From Chionis minor (taxonomy: Eukaryota; Chordata; Aves; Charadriiformes; Chionididae), in the NCBI GenBank assembly GCA_013398295.1, contig VZSF01004749.1, positions 441,757 through 505,756 of the forward strand: a stretch of 64,000 nt of DNA, read 5' to 3'. Both the position numbers and the translations under genes were made by a program. Every line of letters starts with the position of its first letter. Position 1 is the first letter of the stretch. The notes beneath the pieces are model-generated. The model ran no database searches. It was not told where the DNA came from and saw nothing but the letters and a program-made list of their open reading frames with translations. Of the stretch, positions 42,421 through 55,089 are shown piece by piece.

Positions 42421-42987
42421 AAAAATTGAGGGCGGGGAGGTAGGGGGGAAACAAATACAGTGATTTCACAGAATTGCTCTTTAGCCCAACAGAATGTTAA
42501 AACCATTTCCCAGCCATTTCAGCCAGCCTCCCCGTTTTCCATTCATTGAATAATGCACTACTCAGCTATTCAGTCTCTTTTCTTAGAGGCAGGTCCACTT
42601 AATTCAATTTTATCATAGTTGCGGTTGCATAAAATGAGTTTGTTGTTGAATATACAAAAGATTTAATCACAGGCCGCTCTTAACGTTATTTGTAGAGCAG
42701 AATTTGACTTTCGAACACATAGAACTTCCCCCCCATCCACAACCTTCTGGAAAGCTATTTTAAACTAGGTAATTTTTTTTTATTTATTTTTTGAGCACAG
42801 CAAAGCAAACCATAACTTTACAGAATTTATCTAGGAGCTCCTTTAGAAAGCTTTTTTCCTCCCCCAGTATTTTAAGCTATGTATAAGCTTCGAAGCCCTG
42901 CCAGAGACAGAAACAAAGCTCCTATGCTTGGCTGTAGCTACTTCTGTACCCCGTTGCTACTACATTCTTGGAAGAGACCAGTGCTCC

Positions 42988-43160
42988 GGAGAGGCAGCGC
43001 AGGCCAGCGGTTAGGGCACTTAGTCATAAGACAGGGCTTCTATTCCTGGCTCAGCAGCTGACCTGCTATGCAAACATGAGCACAACACTTCACCTTTCTG
43101 CGACTGGGTTTTCACTCGCATAATAACAAGTATTACATGCACTCTTAACAAGGAACAAGA
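42988..43160 (+). mobile_element. MIR / CORE-SINE copy
   Basis: Order of matches to MIR-type SINEs: GCGGTTAGGGCACTTAGTC (tRNA-derived head), GGGCTTCTATTCCTGGCTC (box B region), CTGACCTGCTATG, CACTTCACCTTTCTGCGACT and then GCATAATAACAAGTATTAC. The copy is strongly diverged, as expected of a SINE predating amniote radiation. Ends are approximate. It carries no gene. Confidence 0.75.
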
Positions 43161-43934
43161 CGTGAAGACTTTGGGGAGACTGATGTCAGTTATTATCAAC
43201 AAGAAACAGGACTAAGAGTCAGAAACAGGTAGGCTAAGGGAGGGAAAAAAATCAACTCTAGAAGGTTTTAAAAAGAAGAAATCGCATCGTAGGCTGTAAC
43301 AAGGTACTCTGAATTTTCAGAAGCCTACCTTCAAAAGAAAAAACATGTCTGGAAACACCTTTAAAGAAAAAAAAAAAAAAACCCCAACACACAAACAACA
43401 AGCCAACCTTGAGTTTCCAGTAGATCACTTGAAATAGTCTTAATGCCTTTGAGAAACCCACCTATTTCTATGATAAGTCCAAAAATAAGCCCCTCGACTT
43501 CTCCAGTTGAACCTTATGTACTACATTTCATCAAGTACTCCTGAATGAAACATATCTGAAATTTCTAGACTGTGCCATGAGATTACACTGTTATAAACAG
43601 TGTAAACGACAACTCTTCAGAAACCGTATTATACCTACCATTGGCATTTGTAATTGACCTCACCAGAATGTAATTCCAGAGTAAATCAGAGTCCAGGTTA
43701 ACACTAGAATCTAGTGGGTACTCTAGAAAACACGGCCCGTCTCTTCCCTTCCCACCCATCCAGCTCTTACTGTCATCCCTGACTGCCACCAGAGATTACC
43801 TTCCATTCTTTTCTGTAAAGTGCTCTGCCACTCTCCTCCACTCACACAGCTTAAGTTGCTTCAGTATGAGGACTCTAATGCATTTATTTTTTTTTCCTCT
43901 TTTTGCAGGTCTCCAAGTTCACAATGAATAAAAC

Positions 43935-43963
43935 TGGGGTGTGGGGGGGTGTGTGTGTGTGTG
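43935..43963. repeat. (GT)n with G-run
   Basis: GGGGTGTGGGGGGG followed by seven or so GT units on the plus strand. Dinucleotide microsatellite. Confidence 0.8.
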
Positions 43964-46900
43964 GAGGAACCCAAACAAAAACCACTTACAAAATAGATAG
44001 AATACTGGGATAAAGAGGCATAAAAGGATAAACTCCACCAAGCAAACAAAAGCAGTTTGTTGTTTTCCTTTTCGATAGCCATAATGTGAGATTGCAGCTA
44101 AGGGAAGTTCAGAAAGTTCCAGCCACAATGAGAAATGGTTGCCAAAGACTTGTAAAAGTTACATTCCTCTGCCGTATCAGGAAGAAAAGCAGCTCAGAAA
44201 AAGGAGAAAAATCAGTCACCCTACTCAGACCAAGTGGTAGCAAGCTGGTACATTAAAAACCATAAAGCCTTGACTTTGTGTATTTGTTAGTTTCTAGCCT
44301 CACAACAGGTAGCTTGCCTGTTAATCTAACATTTTTTCTTTTCAACTCTGACATTTATTTATTTATTTTTAATTAGGTAAGAAATAGTCGTAATTAAATA
44401 AGAAAACAGGGGAAAGCCCCTAGCTAGAGCCAATATATGCAACATTCCTGAAGGATATATTTAGGATCAGGGTAACTGGAAGGCAAATTCAGCTCTCTAA
44501 CAGGAGCCCTGTCACTTCTTCAACTGCCAAGAAACTGCTTCTCTTGTAACATGTTTTCTGTGTTAAAACTGTTTCCTGTAGAGGCTGAAAAAAACTTTGT
44601 TGTAAATAGTGCAAAATATTAATAGTTATCTGGAAACTAACCAGTTCATCTTTTTTTACCACCGTTCCATGATGGTCTCTGTATCATGTTAGTTGAACAT
44701 CATAAAAATCCACTGTCCCAGTTAGAAACAGACCAGCAGCACCAGCACAGTCCAAGGGTTAACTAGAGACAAGGGTCAACAGCTAATGCATTTGGGGCTA
44801 GACACCTGCATTGTGGAGCTGCAGCAACAGATTTTTGGTGAGTACCTGCCTGCAATTATTTTGCATTTTTAACGATCTTCCTCATCAACACAGACACTGT
44901 CAGGAGCTAGCTTTCTGGGAAGGAGCAAATCAAGCAAAAATTCACCAAGAGCAAATAAGTAAGAGCATTAGAGAATAGCTTTTTTTTTTTCCAGTAGTTA
45001 AAATAAAAATTTAACTCAGTTTTAACTTTTTTTCTTTTTAATTTAAATCAATCACCATAACAAACTACAGCTATGAGTGGAAATTTTCACTATTGATTGA
45101 AAACGTTTAATAGTTACATAACAAATTAGAAGAAACAGTAGACTGAAGGTCAAAGCCCCTGAATTACTTGAGAGAACAATGTGATTGGAAACCATGAATT
45201 CACACACATGCGTACATTCACACCAGCTCTTTTGTATAATGTAACTGATTCCCGAGTATCATTTTACAATTCTGATTAGGTCTTACAAAAAACTTGTTTA
45301 TTAAATTGCTTTCTTTAGGCATGCATAGCTGCTAATTTGTTTCCAACTAAATCATGTATCATCTGAAAAAGATTACATTGCAACGGCAAAACAACACTCC
45401 TGGGATTATGCTTCATCTGGATTTTAGAATTAAAAGGACAAATATTACAGGAGTTGTAAATTTCCCTTTAAATATGGTGGTGGTGAGAACACCCTGCAAC
45501 AGGGTAATTCCAAACAGAACTATTAGTGTACTTAGCATGTAGCAGTCATCCTAAGAGACACACATAGCAAGCCCAAAACTCAAAGTATTACGAGATCTGT
45601 TCAGCTTTAAACTTTAATTTCTACAAGAAAAAAACACACCTGTTCTTTAGATCAACATATATGTATTTATACAAACACACTTTGTAAGCAAAATAATGTT
45701 AGCAAAAAAATTAAAAGCTCTGCTGATTTAAAAAGATTATCAGCTCTAATACCCACAGGTTTTAAACAAACTTAAAAATTTGCAGATATTTGGGAACGAC
45801 TTCCAAACAACTCTACAGAACAGACCTCCAAAATCAAATTTGGATATTTAATATAAAGTCCCCTGAGGCTTACTCGGGGAAAAAATTCTGGTTGAACCCA
45901 AGTGCCTTCAGTTACTTCTCACTCAAAACTGGCAAAAGTTGCGAAGTCTTCACTGCTCTTTTTTCTCAATCACTCCAAAAGGGACAAATTCTCCCATCAC
46001 ACTGCAAGACTATGAAATATCCTAGAGCATCTCAGCACAAACACACACACAACATGCACATGGATGAGAGCGGAAATAGGGAAGTAGAGTTAATCATGGG
46101 TATGAACATCTCTGAAAAAAATTATCCTGGATATTCAGAATTACGTGCATGGTTTTAGTATAGCTACTATCCAGAACTTCCAGTTTCTATACAAAGGCGG
46201 CACATGTTTTCAATATACGATCATAATCTTCTTTTAATATAACACTATTTAAAATTAAATTAAAAATCAACATGTGAGACATATCTGGACTAAGAAATAC
46301 GAAAGCAGGAAAGCTGATCTTCTACTTAAGTATTCTCATCCAAAAAACCATCATCTAACAGGAAATCTGACTATGCCACATTCATAGAATTTCCTCCCCT
46401 CTCCCACAGCAGAAACCATTATTTTCAAATTCCATCTGCCTGAAATCTCTTGGCTTCTTTCCATTTCTATGCCCACCTCTTATTTCCCAGTCCTTAAGAG
46501 AGCCCACATCAGCCATCATGTGAAAACACCAGCATAGCCTTCCTAAAAGCACTTCAAAGAAACTCCTTTATTTGTCAGAGAGGATATTCAGGATTAATGA
46601 CCCTTCTTCGGGTGCAAGCCAAAATACAGTATTCCCAACTTCCTAAAATTACCAAATCTAGAACGAATTAAAATTAAAGATCAGATTAAATAGGAAGAAA
46701 GAGAAGGAAATGACTGCCTCCGTAAACACTGAAGCAGTACAGGTATGAGGACTCTTTCCTGTATGTCTGAGTAAGCTGTTTCTGAGGGCAACGGCAATTT
46801 GAGTATATTTACATCTAATCTTTCTCCCTTCTCCAAGGCTGCAACTTACAGCAGTCTCTTCCTGCAGCTGATGAGGGCTGAAGACAGTTCATTCTGTCAA

Positions 46901-47769
46901 AATCACTTGGCCTAGTCAGAAGAGGTCATTTAGCAGCAAAGACAGATGTTTCTCAGCTGATATAACTAAAAGGCAAAATAGAGCAAACAAGCCCAAAGAG
47001 TCATTTTAGCAACAGGGTATCTACAATTCCAATTTTACGTATTGTTCAATTTAGAAAGATGTTATTCATCCGACACTCATTTGCAAACTTCAATTTAGGA
47101 TTAAAGAGCAGCAGATACCATGTGTAAATTCTGAGATGTACATTCTATTTATTCTTTAAAGAAAAAAGATCTTTTCTCAAAGCCACATTATTCATTCCAT
47201 ATCTAACCTGGCATTTCAGCTAAATCCAGCTCTTCCACCAAGTACTATGATTTCTAGAATATATTCTTCCCCTTCTCCATTTACACTCCTACCCCTAGGT
47301 TTTTTTGCTCATCTCTTTCACACAGAAAAAGAAACTGAATAAAAAAAAAGGAAAACTGAAACTGATTATACACCAGAAATACTGTCAAGGATGAAAAGGA
47401 AACGCTACACATTTTTAAACTAAACTGCTGCATGCCCAAGAAGATGAAACACTGGTTACAAAGCTAACACAGAAAAATAATCTTTCAGGAAGAAATACAC
47501 CTGAACAGACTACCACTTAAAATTAGAAATGGACATTACACTCAAAACTACACAAACACCATTAGGCTATTTTCACAGAAAGCACTGCTTCAAAAAATGA
47601 GAAACAACAACTCAGGTACTTGAAATAATCCTGTATGAATCCGCATATCCTCCCACACTTATTCTATGCCAAGTTCAGCCTGCACAAAGCTTTGGGGGGC
47701 GGGGGGAAGTGTATTTATAAATAACTCTTTTTTGCTCAGTCTGTTACTACTACAGGACAGAGCAACATC

Positions 47770-47868
47770 TGTCATGAATGGTTTAGGTCTGTCTTATCCT
47801 GCCTCAGAGCAGAGGGATGGATTAAATGACCTCTTGATGTTCCTTCCAGCCTTGCTCTTCTATGATCT
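47770..47868 (+). mobile_element. Old CR1-type LINE 3' tail
   Basis: The sequence TCCTGCCTCAGAGCAGAGGG, ATGGATTAAATGACCTC, then TTCCTTCCAGCC and CTTCTATGATC is the typical terminal segment of CR1-family LINEs: a GACCTC / CCTTCCAGCC core followed by an (ATTCTATG)-like end. Only about 100 bases are recognisable. It is closer to an older amniote subfamily than the copies at 35-38 kb. The 5' limit is approximate. Confidence 0.7.
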
Positions 47869-48910
47869 GGAGGTTATTACATCATCTCTATTTTATTTTA
47901 AGACTCCTGTTCCTACAATTTGCTTTGCATTTGAAGTCATAATCCTCAATTTCTGGCACAATGAGACAACATGGACATTATAACACTACAAACATAATAG
48001 AAATACTGATAAAGGAAAATTTAAAAGACAAAAAAAGGTATGTTTTCATCAAACCAGTCATTTTGCAAGAAGTAAAAAAGACACATAAGAAAAACTGCTT
48101 CTAAGGAATTTATGTTGATATTTGCAGAAACTGCTAAAATGTTGTAAATAAATGTTTACATTTTTGTGGCAGTGCAAAGGTAAGGATGAGACATGCTGTA
48201 TTCTAAGCAGCAAAGGAGGTATGCGCAGAAGTGAACCATCCATGTAAATACCTCTCTCTAGGTACCCGCTTCTGACTGAACCAGGCGAAAGAAGGTATGT
48301 TTGGTAGGGGGGAACCCTACACAACATCATGCTCTGGCTGCATCACATACCAGAAGAGCACCTGCGTGCTCCCCTCCCTCTGCAGCCAATTTGAGTTGCT
48401 CCTTGTACAACTTGTGCCTAGCAAGTCAATTATGGCCCTAACTGTCTTGAGTGAAGATCAATAAATATCAGCAATTCTCCAAACAATTAACATTTTTGGA
48501 AGCTTTTTTTTTTTCCAACTTCATCAAGGAAGCATCTTTCTGTGATCCACAGAGATGCATGCAATTAGAGCGAGAGCACAACAAAATTCGAGGAATAATG
48601 AGAAACAGGAGACAAAAAGTATCCAACGCAGACTTCATTAGGCAGCCACAGACTATTCCACCTGTTGTGCCGTACACTGTGTACTTGTAAAACCACAGGG
48701 CTGGGGGGGTGAGATATATCCAAGCACCTAGGAACATGAATTTTGATCACTTTTTATATCCTATTGTTATCCACAACCCAGGAAGCTGTTAATTGGCCTA
48801 AGTAATTAGTTTAAATATCCAAGTCCCATTATAAAAATATACTATGAAAATGCTTAAGACACTTATCACAACCAAGAAATTCTTAACTAAAGTTCAAAGC
48901 TGAAAAGGCA

Positions 48911-49167
48911 CTAGGGACTTGTCTACACTGAAGGAAAAAAATGCATAATTATATCAATATAACTAGCTCAGTGTGGAAACTTACTCCAGTATAAGAGTAC
49001 CCTTTCCCACTTAAGCTTACATGCTTGGGAAGCAGAAGAAGATAAACCATGAAAACTCTTATTCTGGTCTAAGAGTGTCTCCATAGGGAGTTATATTGGT
49101 ATAATTATAGCATATAATTATAGCACATAGCTGTACTGTTAAATTTCCTTGTGTAGACAAGTACTAG
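48911..49167. mobile_element. Palindromic MITE, likely hAT-like non-autonomous DNA transposon
   Basis: The ends are inverted repeats: ACTTGTCTACAC near 48917-48928 and GTGTAGACAAGT near 49151-49162, with CTAG just outside each. The two halves are also reverse complements. The left AATTATATCAATATAACT pairs with the right-hand AGTTATATTGGTATAATT, and the left ACTCCAGTATAAGAG pairs with CTCTTATTCTGGTCTAAGAG-type sequence. Known family context: amniote MITEs beginning CAGGGCTTGTCTACAC have this layout and lack coding capacity. I could not find a convincing 8-bp target-site duplication, so the superfamily is an inference. No ORF. Confidence 0.75.
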
Positions 49168-50209
49168 GTGCCCAGTCCACATACATTTTCTAGCAAAACA
49201 AATGGTTATCAAATTCCAATAGAGGCGCATAAAATACTTAGCTTTTATTTTTGTTTGATGAACCTTCTTCATTTTAAAGTGATGAATTACTTCAATTAAT
49301 CTTCCTTGCAAGTGCTTTTCTCTCTGCTATCCTATATGGTAATAGATTATTCTTCTGGTGAAGACATCATAAACTAACACTTTGAGAACGGCTGCGATAT
49401 CTCCCACACTGATTTAGGCTCTCATCACATAAAGCAAGTGGTGAGAAATCAGGTACAAGGAAGGAATGAGGTGCTGTTTACACATTTGACTGTTAGACTC
49501 GCACCTTTTACAGTATGTCCCCAGCTACTTTAAACAGTCAAGTGCTTCAATAATTTAGGCTCTATCCTTCTGACAATTTCATTCTCACCTCATTTGCTAT
49601 AAAAGTTAAAACATTTCAGTCAACCTGGAGGAAGCTATGCTTCCTCCTCCTCCCCTGGTACACATTGTGGGGGGGGAAAGTATGTTTAGAAAAACATGCC
49701 ACTAGTTGAACTTTATACTATAGGACAGAAACATAAAAAATACACAAACTATAAAACTACAAAAGATACTTCAAAATCTTTTGAAAATAAGCAACTTTTC
49801 AGGTGATACCGAGCTCAGAAACCCAAGCTTAAGCCAAATAAAATTGTCACAGCTTGTGAGAAAGATCCCTAAAAAAGGGAGCAAACAGAAATAGTACTTA
49901 TGCCAGCCTCCAAAAAGTAGAAAGCACTGACACCCTGCCACAAAGATGTCAGCAAAATTATTAATAGGAATAATACTTCAATATGGGCATTTTAAACACT
50001 CTACTAAGAAAGGCTGAGTGACCCTAGAGATAATTAAGGATTATGGTAACCATTTTGCACGACATGTAGGTAAATCCCTTTTGCAAAATGTGGGGTTTTT
50101 TTCCTCCTTAACCGTTTTGTAAAAACATTGCATTGCCAAAAAGAGCTCTTTGCAGGAGGACAGGCATCCCTGTGTTTTCTTTTGTACTTCTGACCAATTT
50201 CATCCCTCG

Positions 50210-50545
50210 GCATTACACCAGGTTTCGTCGCTTTGGTTTTGGAATACGTCCCCAGCGCCCCAAGCACGCCTCGTTTGCTCCCACGAACACCAGCTCCCTC
50301 GGTGGCAGAGATGTCTCGACCCAGGCTGCCCCTTCCTTCCTCCCCAAGCCCAGCATGGCCCCTCAGCCCTGCCAAAGCGCTCCCCGGGTTCGCTGCCCTG
50401 CCCGATGGATGCCCCCCAGGCAGACCGAGCGAGCACCAGCGCTTGGTGAGGACCACCACCATGGCAGCTTCTTCCTACAGGTACCCGTTTCGCTGCAGCG
50501 GCCGAAGCGCCAGCAACGGGCGAAGGGTTTTCAATGGACTGTGAA
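50210..50545. other. Intronic GC-rich block at 50 kb
   Basis: About 330 bases of GC-rich sequence with moderate CpG content in AT-rich surroundings. Frames up to 165 codons run on several frames of both strands at once, which argues against any single one being a gene. It may be a small CpG island, an enhancer or a lineage-specific repeat. No splice-flanked exon with recognisable product is seen. Confidence 0.35.
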
Positions 50546-53370
50546 GCAGCATCTACGCAACAAAACTGCTGCCCTATTTCCAAATCAACAGCTTGCATCT
50601 CTGTACAGAAATTGCATACCTAAGCGTTAAGGTCAACTGATCTGGAAATTCATCCCGATATTTTCAGATTTGCCAGTATGCTTGATCTCTGCGAATATGC
50701 TTGAAAGGAAACACTGACAGTTCTCACATGCAAAAATATAACATATCAAAAGAAAAGCAACAGCAGGAAAAACTCTGAATAGGTATTATAAAAAAGGACA
50801 ACCAAAAAGAAATGTATCAAGCTTAACAGGAAATTAGTATTAAAGCCATTAGTTCTAATGGGTTAGCAAGGTAATGAGAGGAAGGTTAGTCCACAAGTCC
50901 AACAGAAGTCTGGAGTCATTTGCCTGTATGATTTGAGAACACTATAAATAGTGGAAGGAATTAATTTCACCTGCCCTTTGACATCAACACCTGAGCTTAT
51001 CGGCTTAGACCTTCTTTAGAGCAAGGGGAAAAACATGTAACTTTAGGAGCATGATTCATTACACCTGCAGTACATGTCTACTTTAGGATGAGATGATTCA
51101 CACCAAGAAATGACTATTTCTTTACACCAAGGAGAAGAAAAGCCCACACAAAAAGATCAGGTATAAATGCCTACAATACATATGGTTAGATGAGTCCTAC
51201 TCTTGAAATCTAGTGTTTCAAAGGTACCAAAGGCTTCTCTGGCCACTGCAATCAGTGCATTCTGTGTCGTTATCATCACCTTAGAAGAAAAAAATAAAAA
51301 TCTTTTATTTCCTTTTTAAGAGGGGGACAACGACGACCCCCTGCTCCCAGGGGAGAAAAGTAAGTATCTGTCAATATTTGCAGAGTAATGTGACGCTCAA
51401 GATACAGTCTCCTGATGAATTTAAGCTGATGCAAGCCTGTACCACCACCAGAAGGGGCTGTTCTGCCCTGATCCCCACCCTCAGCTGAACCCACCACACT
51501 CTCCCTTGCCTTACTTCTGCGGGGGAAAGATTGTGCCGCAAGTCAGAGCAGCTCAATGATCTGGCTGAAAGCTAACCATTCACAGGTTTTGTTTGGCAGG
51601 ATTAGTTTTCAGGCAAATCAGTGAGCTGATGCGACTCACCTTATGACACAAGAGAAGCAGCAGGAAGCTGATAAAAGGGTGGGACTGGTCTTTTCAGCAG
51701 AAGTGAAGTCTTAGATCAGCTTTGGAAGACCATTAGACTTATCCTTTGGTATAAGATCTTTCAGCAACACAAAACTCGATAAAGCAGTGCCCAAAGAGTG
51801 TAACAAAAGGCTTCGGAAAAATGCAGAGGTAAAAAAAATTAGGTTTTCAAGTTTTCTTCAGTTTTCCCCAAAGAAATTCTAGCTTGGTATCTAGAGAAAA
51901 GGCACATGTCCATTTAGTTCAATACATATTTTCCTATACACTTATGTGTTACAACCTTTCTCCTGCTAATTTGCTCTTTGTTTCAGCCCCTGATCCTCAA
52001 AAGCCAAGAATAAAACGCTGCCTTTTTAAGGCATACCCACGTGGATATTCTGATGAATTTCTAAAGAATGAACTTGATTTAAAAAAAATATTCCCTGATT
52101 ACTCCCGAGCATTAATCTAAAAATGTCAGACAAAACATGCTACTGAATGGCTCAGTATCAGACAGACATTTGGAAAAAAAATGAAGAATGAAAGAGTCAT
52201 GTTCATTGTCTCCTTCGATCTACAGTAGGATACATAACCCTGCTTCTGGTGAGAACAACTACATTTCTACCTATTTCTGGCACCCTGGCTGACATAACTT
52301 GCTCAAGTTAAGACAGACAACCATATACCAGTTCAAGGACTTCAAGAAAGTAGAAGTGTCATGAGAAACTGTAATTATTTGAACCTTCTGTTATGATGTC
52401 ACAACCAGCTGCAGCTTTTAACAAAAAGCACCTACTTTCTTCCTCCACCTCTTCATGGGACACATGAACGCCAAGCACAGAAAAAATTTAAACTGAATGT
52501 TAAAAAGCATGAGTAGAGAGAAGGAACAAACAGGGTAAGTCAGATTCAGCTTTTTCATTTCAAACCTAAAAGACAAGTAAGTATCACAGGTAAATCAGGT
52601 ATTTTTTTTTCAAGAAACAAGAATTGTTGCAAATAAACATCTACGTCTTCTTAGGAGCAAAGCGATAGAATTTGGTGACTGCCATGCAAGAAGAAATTGG
52701 CCTTTGTTGTTCTTTGAATTCCTAAGGTATTTTCCTAGAACAATGGAAACTTAACTTCTTAAATAGGCTTCATTCACCATCTTAACAAGCTACACCCCCC
52801 CAAAGAAAGCATAACACAGTGGAATAACAACCAACCATCACTGGCAGCTTGCTTCTCTCTACACCACCAATCTTCTGAGAAGTAAAAGGAAAAGAAATCT
52901 ATGACATGAAATATCAGGCACTATAAAATTGCATAGACTGCATCTAGCACATCACATTCACTACTTTATATAAACAATTACACGCGAAGTGTTTCCTCGG
53001 TTCCTGTCTTTTCTACACTTTCCACATACACAGCAACACCACACTTCAATTTTCATGCTGACATCTTTTCAAATATCTTTTGGGCAAATATAGAAAGAAA
53101 GGTTTTTAATTGCAGCTGCCACACCAGGTAAAAAGTAAACAAACTGTGCACAGCACATTTACATTTCAGCTTGGTTTTATCTCCTTTGTTTGTTTCTCTC
53201 TTTTATCTTCTTTTCCTTAAGTTTGCTATTACTTAGAGAATCAGCAGTAGAGGAACCTGAAAAAAAATCTGGCACTATCACCCACAGATATCTACCTGTA
53301 TGATTCCTCCTAATACACTGGTCATGTCTTGCCAGGATCTGGGGGCTTGCTTAGTTGTTTTTCTGACAGC

Positions 53371-53396
53371 TTTTTTTTTTTTTTTTTTCTTTTTTT
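53371..53396. repeat. Poly-T run
   Basis: T18 followed by C and T7 on the plus strand. No adjacent processed-pseudogene or SINE sequence was recognised, so it is listed as a simple repeat. Confidence 0.8.
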
Positions 53397-55021
53397 AAAA
53401 GCAACTTGACCTTGGGTCACAAGAGCCTACACAGGAAGCTGGCTAGCGAAGGCACTTTCCCTGCTGTCACTCCTTCCTCAACAACTTTTGTGCACAGATT
53501 CTTTGGAGGACAGAGAGGAGCAAATGCAAATCAGAGGGAGGGATGGGCACCATGGTCACTCAAGGGCTATTTATTTTCTCCTTGGACACACGGTCACACT
53601 ACTCGCCCTCACACAACTGTAAAATGGCATGAGACAGTAAGGATGGATTTTCCATCACTCCAATGATTTGGAAAGTGAGAAAGATAGGAATTTGGAGATA
53701 ACATTTAAAGAAGGAAAAAGAAGTATCACAAGACAAAACAGCAAAAAAAGGATTATGTTTGGGTAAAAGAAAGTAGTATAACTTTGGGAAGGCAAGATGT
53801 GAGACAGAAGCAAATAATCCGCAAACAAACCTCCTACTCCCTGCAGGAGAAAATGTAGAGGAAAAACCTTGAGCAACTATCCCACAACAGAGCTGACACA
53901 CAGCAGTGTTAGTATCTCCAGAAAATAGAGGACCACATCTACCATTCTGCCAACCACACTCCAGCAAAGTACCAGCTCACTCAGGCCCTACCTGACCCTC
54001 CCCCTAAAAATGAAGTGTGCTATTATTACTATTACTATTAAAGTGAGTTGTGAATAACTAAGAGGAATAATGGAGGGGGGGCCACGCAAATTCTTCCTGA
54101 TGCAGGCAATCCCTCTCTGCCACTTGTTCACTAAGTGCCACATTTGGCAAGTCCATTGTGAACAACGAAATCCCTAAACACTACCCTAATATATGAGACA
54201 ACCAATCCACATACCTAAACTTAAAACTTGAGGCTCTAGATTGATGCAAGAGAACATTCGGCTTGTTACCAGCATTCACACAAAAAACTCTTGAAGGCTT
54301 AGGCTGCGGCAGCCCTCAGATCCCTGGCTAATTCTTGGAAAAATCTTTTTCTTTATTTTTAACATTGGCAACTACGCCAACACGTTGAGCACCTCAAGAC
54401 AACACTTCAGAAACGCAAGACAGTTTGCTTCGGATGCTGCCCAATCAGCCCCTCCTCTTTAGAGGAAGAGCTCAATTAAGTTGGGAACTTTTCTTCTGAA
54501 TGATTTTAAATGTGTTTTCTTCGTTGTGGTTGGATCTGTTAGTGTAATTGCTATTTATATCAAAACATTAAAAGGTCTGGTTATGGGGTTTATTAGAAAA
54601 GAAAATGTGTTTTTAATACTTAAAAAAACCCACAACAAAATACTTTGTAGCACTATTTTCCCCTGTATTTGCATACCACATGTTCAACAACAACAAGAGT
54701 ATTTTACAAAGTTTAAAAAAAAAAAAAATCTCAAAAATATCACTAAAGGGTGATCACTAAAGTAGCTCCTACAGTTTGCGAGCAGGAAGACTGCTTTTGG
54801 GCCAGCCTGGGAGAGCTATCACAAGCGATGCGTGTTAGTTTCAAGATTTAAAGGAAAAAAATTATATATTGTAAACCAAAATATAACATGCAAGACATCT
54901 CTTTATCAGCAAAAATACAGTTTTAAATGTAAAAAAAGTGCCACGTCAAGAAAGCTGCTAGAAATACTCTGCGTGACGCTTGTTTCGAAGCTGTGAAGGC
55001 AGAGGGTCGCATGGACCCTCT

Positions 55022-55083
55022 CCGCAAGGAAAACCTTCCCCGCAAGGAAAACCTTCCCCGCAAGGAAAACCTTCCCCGCAAGG
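55022..55083. repeat. 18-bp minisatellite, 3.4 copies
   Basis: Unit CCGCAAGGAAAACCTTCC repeated at 55022, 55040 and 55058, with a partial fourth copy ending at 55083. The three full units are identical, which suggests recent expansion. Each unit holds one CpG and a near-palindromic AAGGAAAACCTT core. It sits on the shoulder of the 55 kb CpG island. Confidence 0.9.
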
Positions 55084-55089
55084 CAGCTG

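Noticed and set aside
50133..50630. 165-codon plus-strand frame at 50 kb with several overlapping frames
   Set aside because: Open frames run on both strands and several phases at once in a GC-rich block, the product matches no family I know, and no exon structure is visible.
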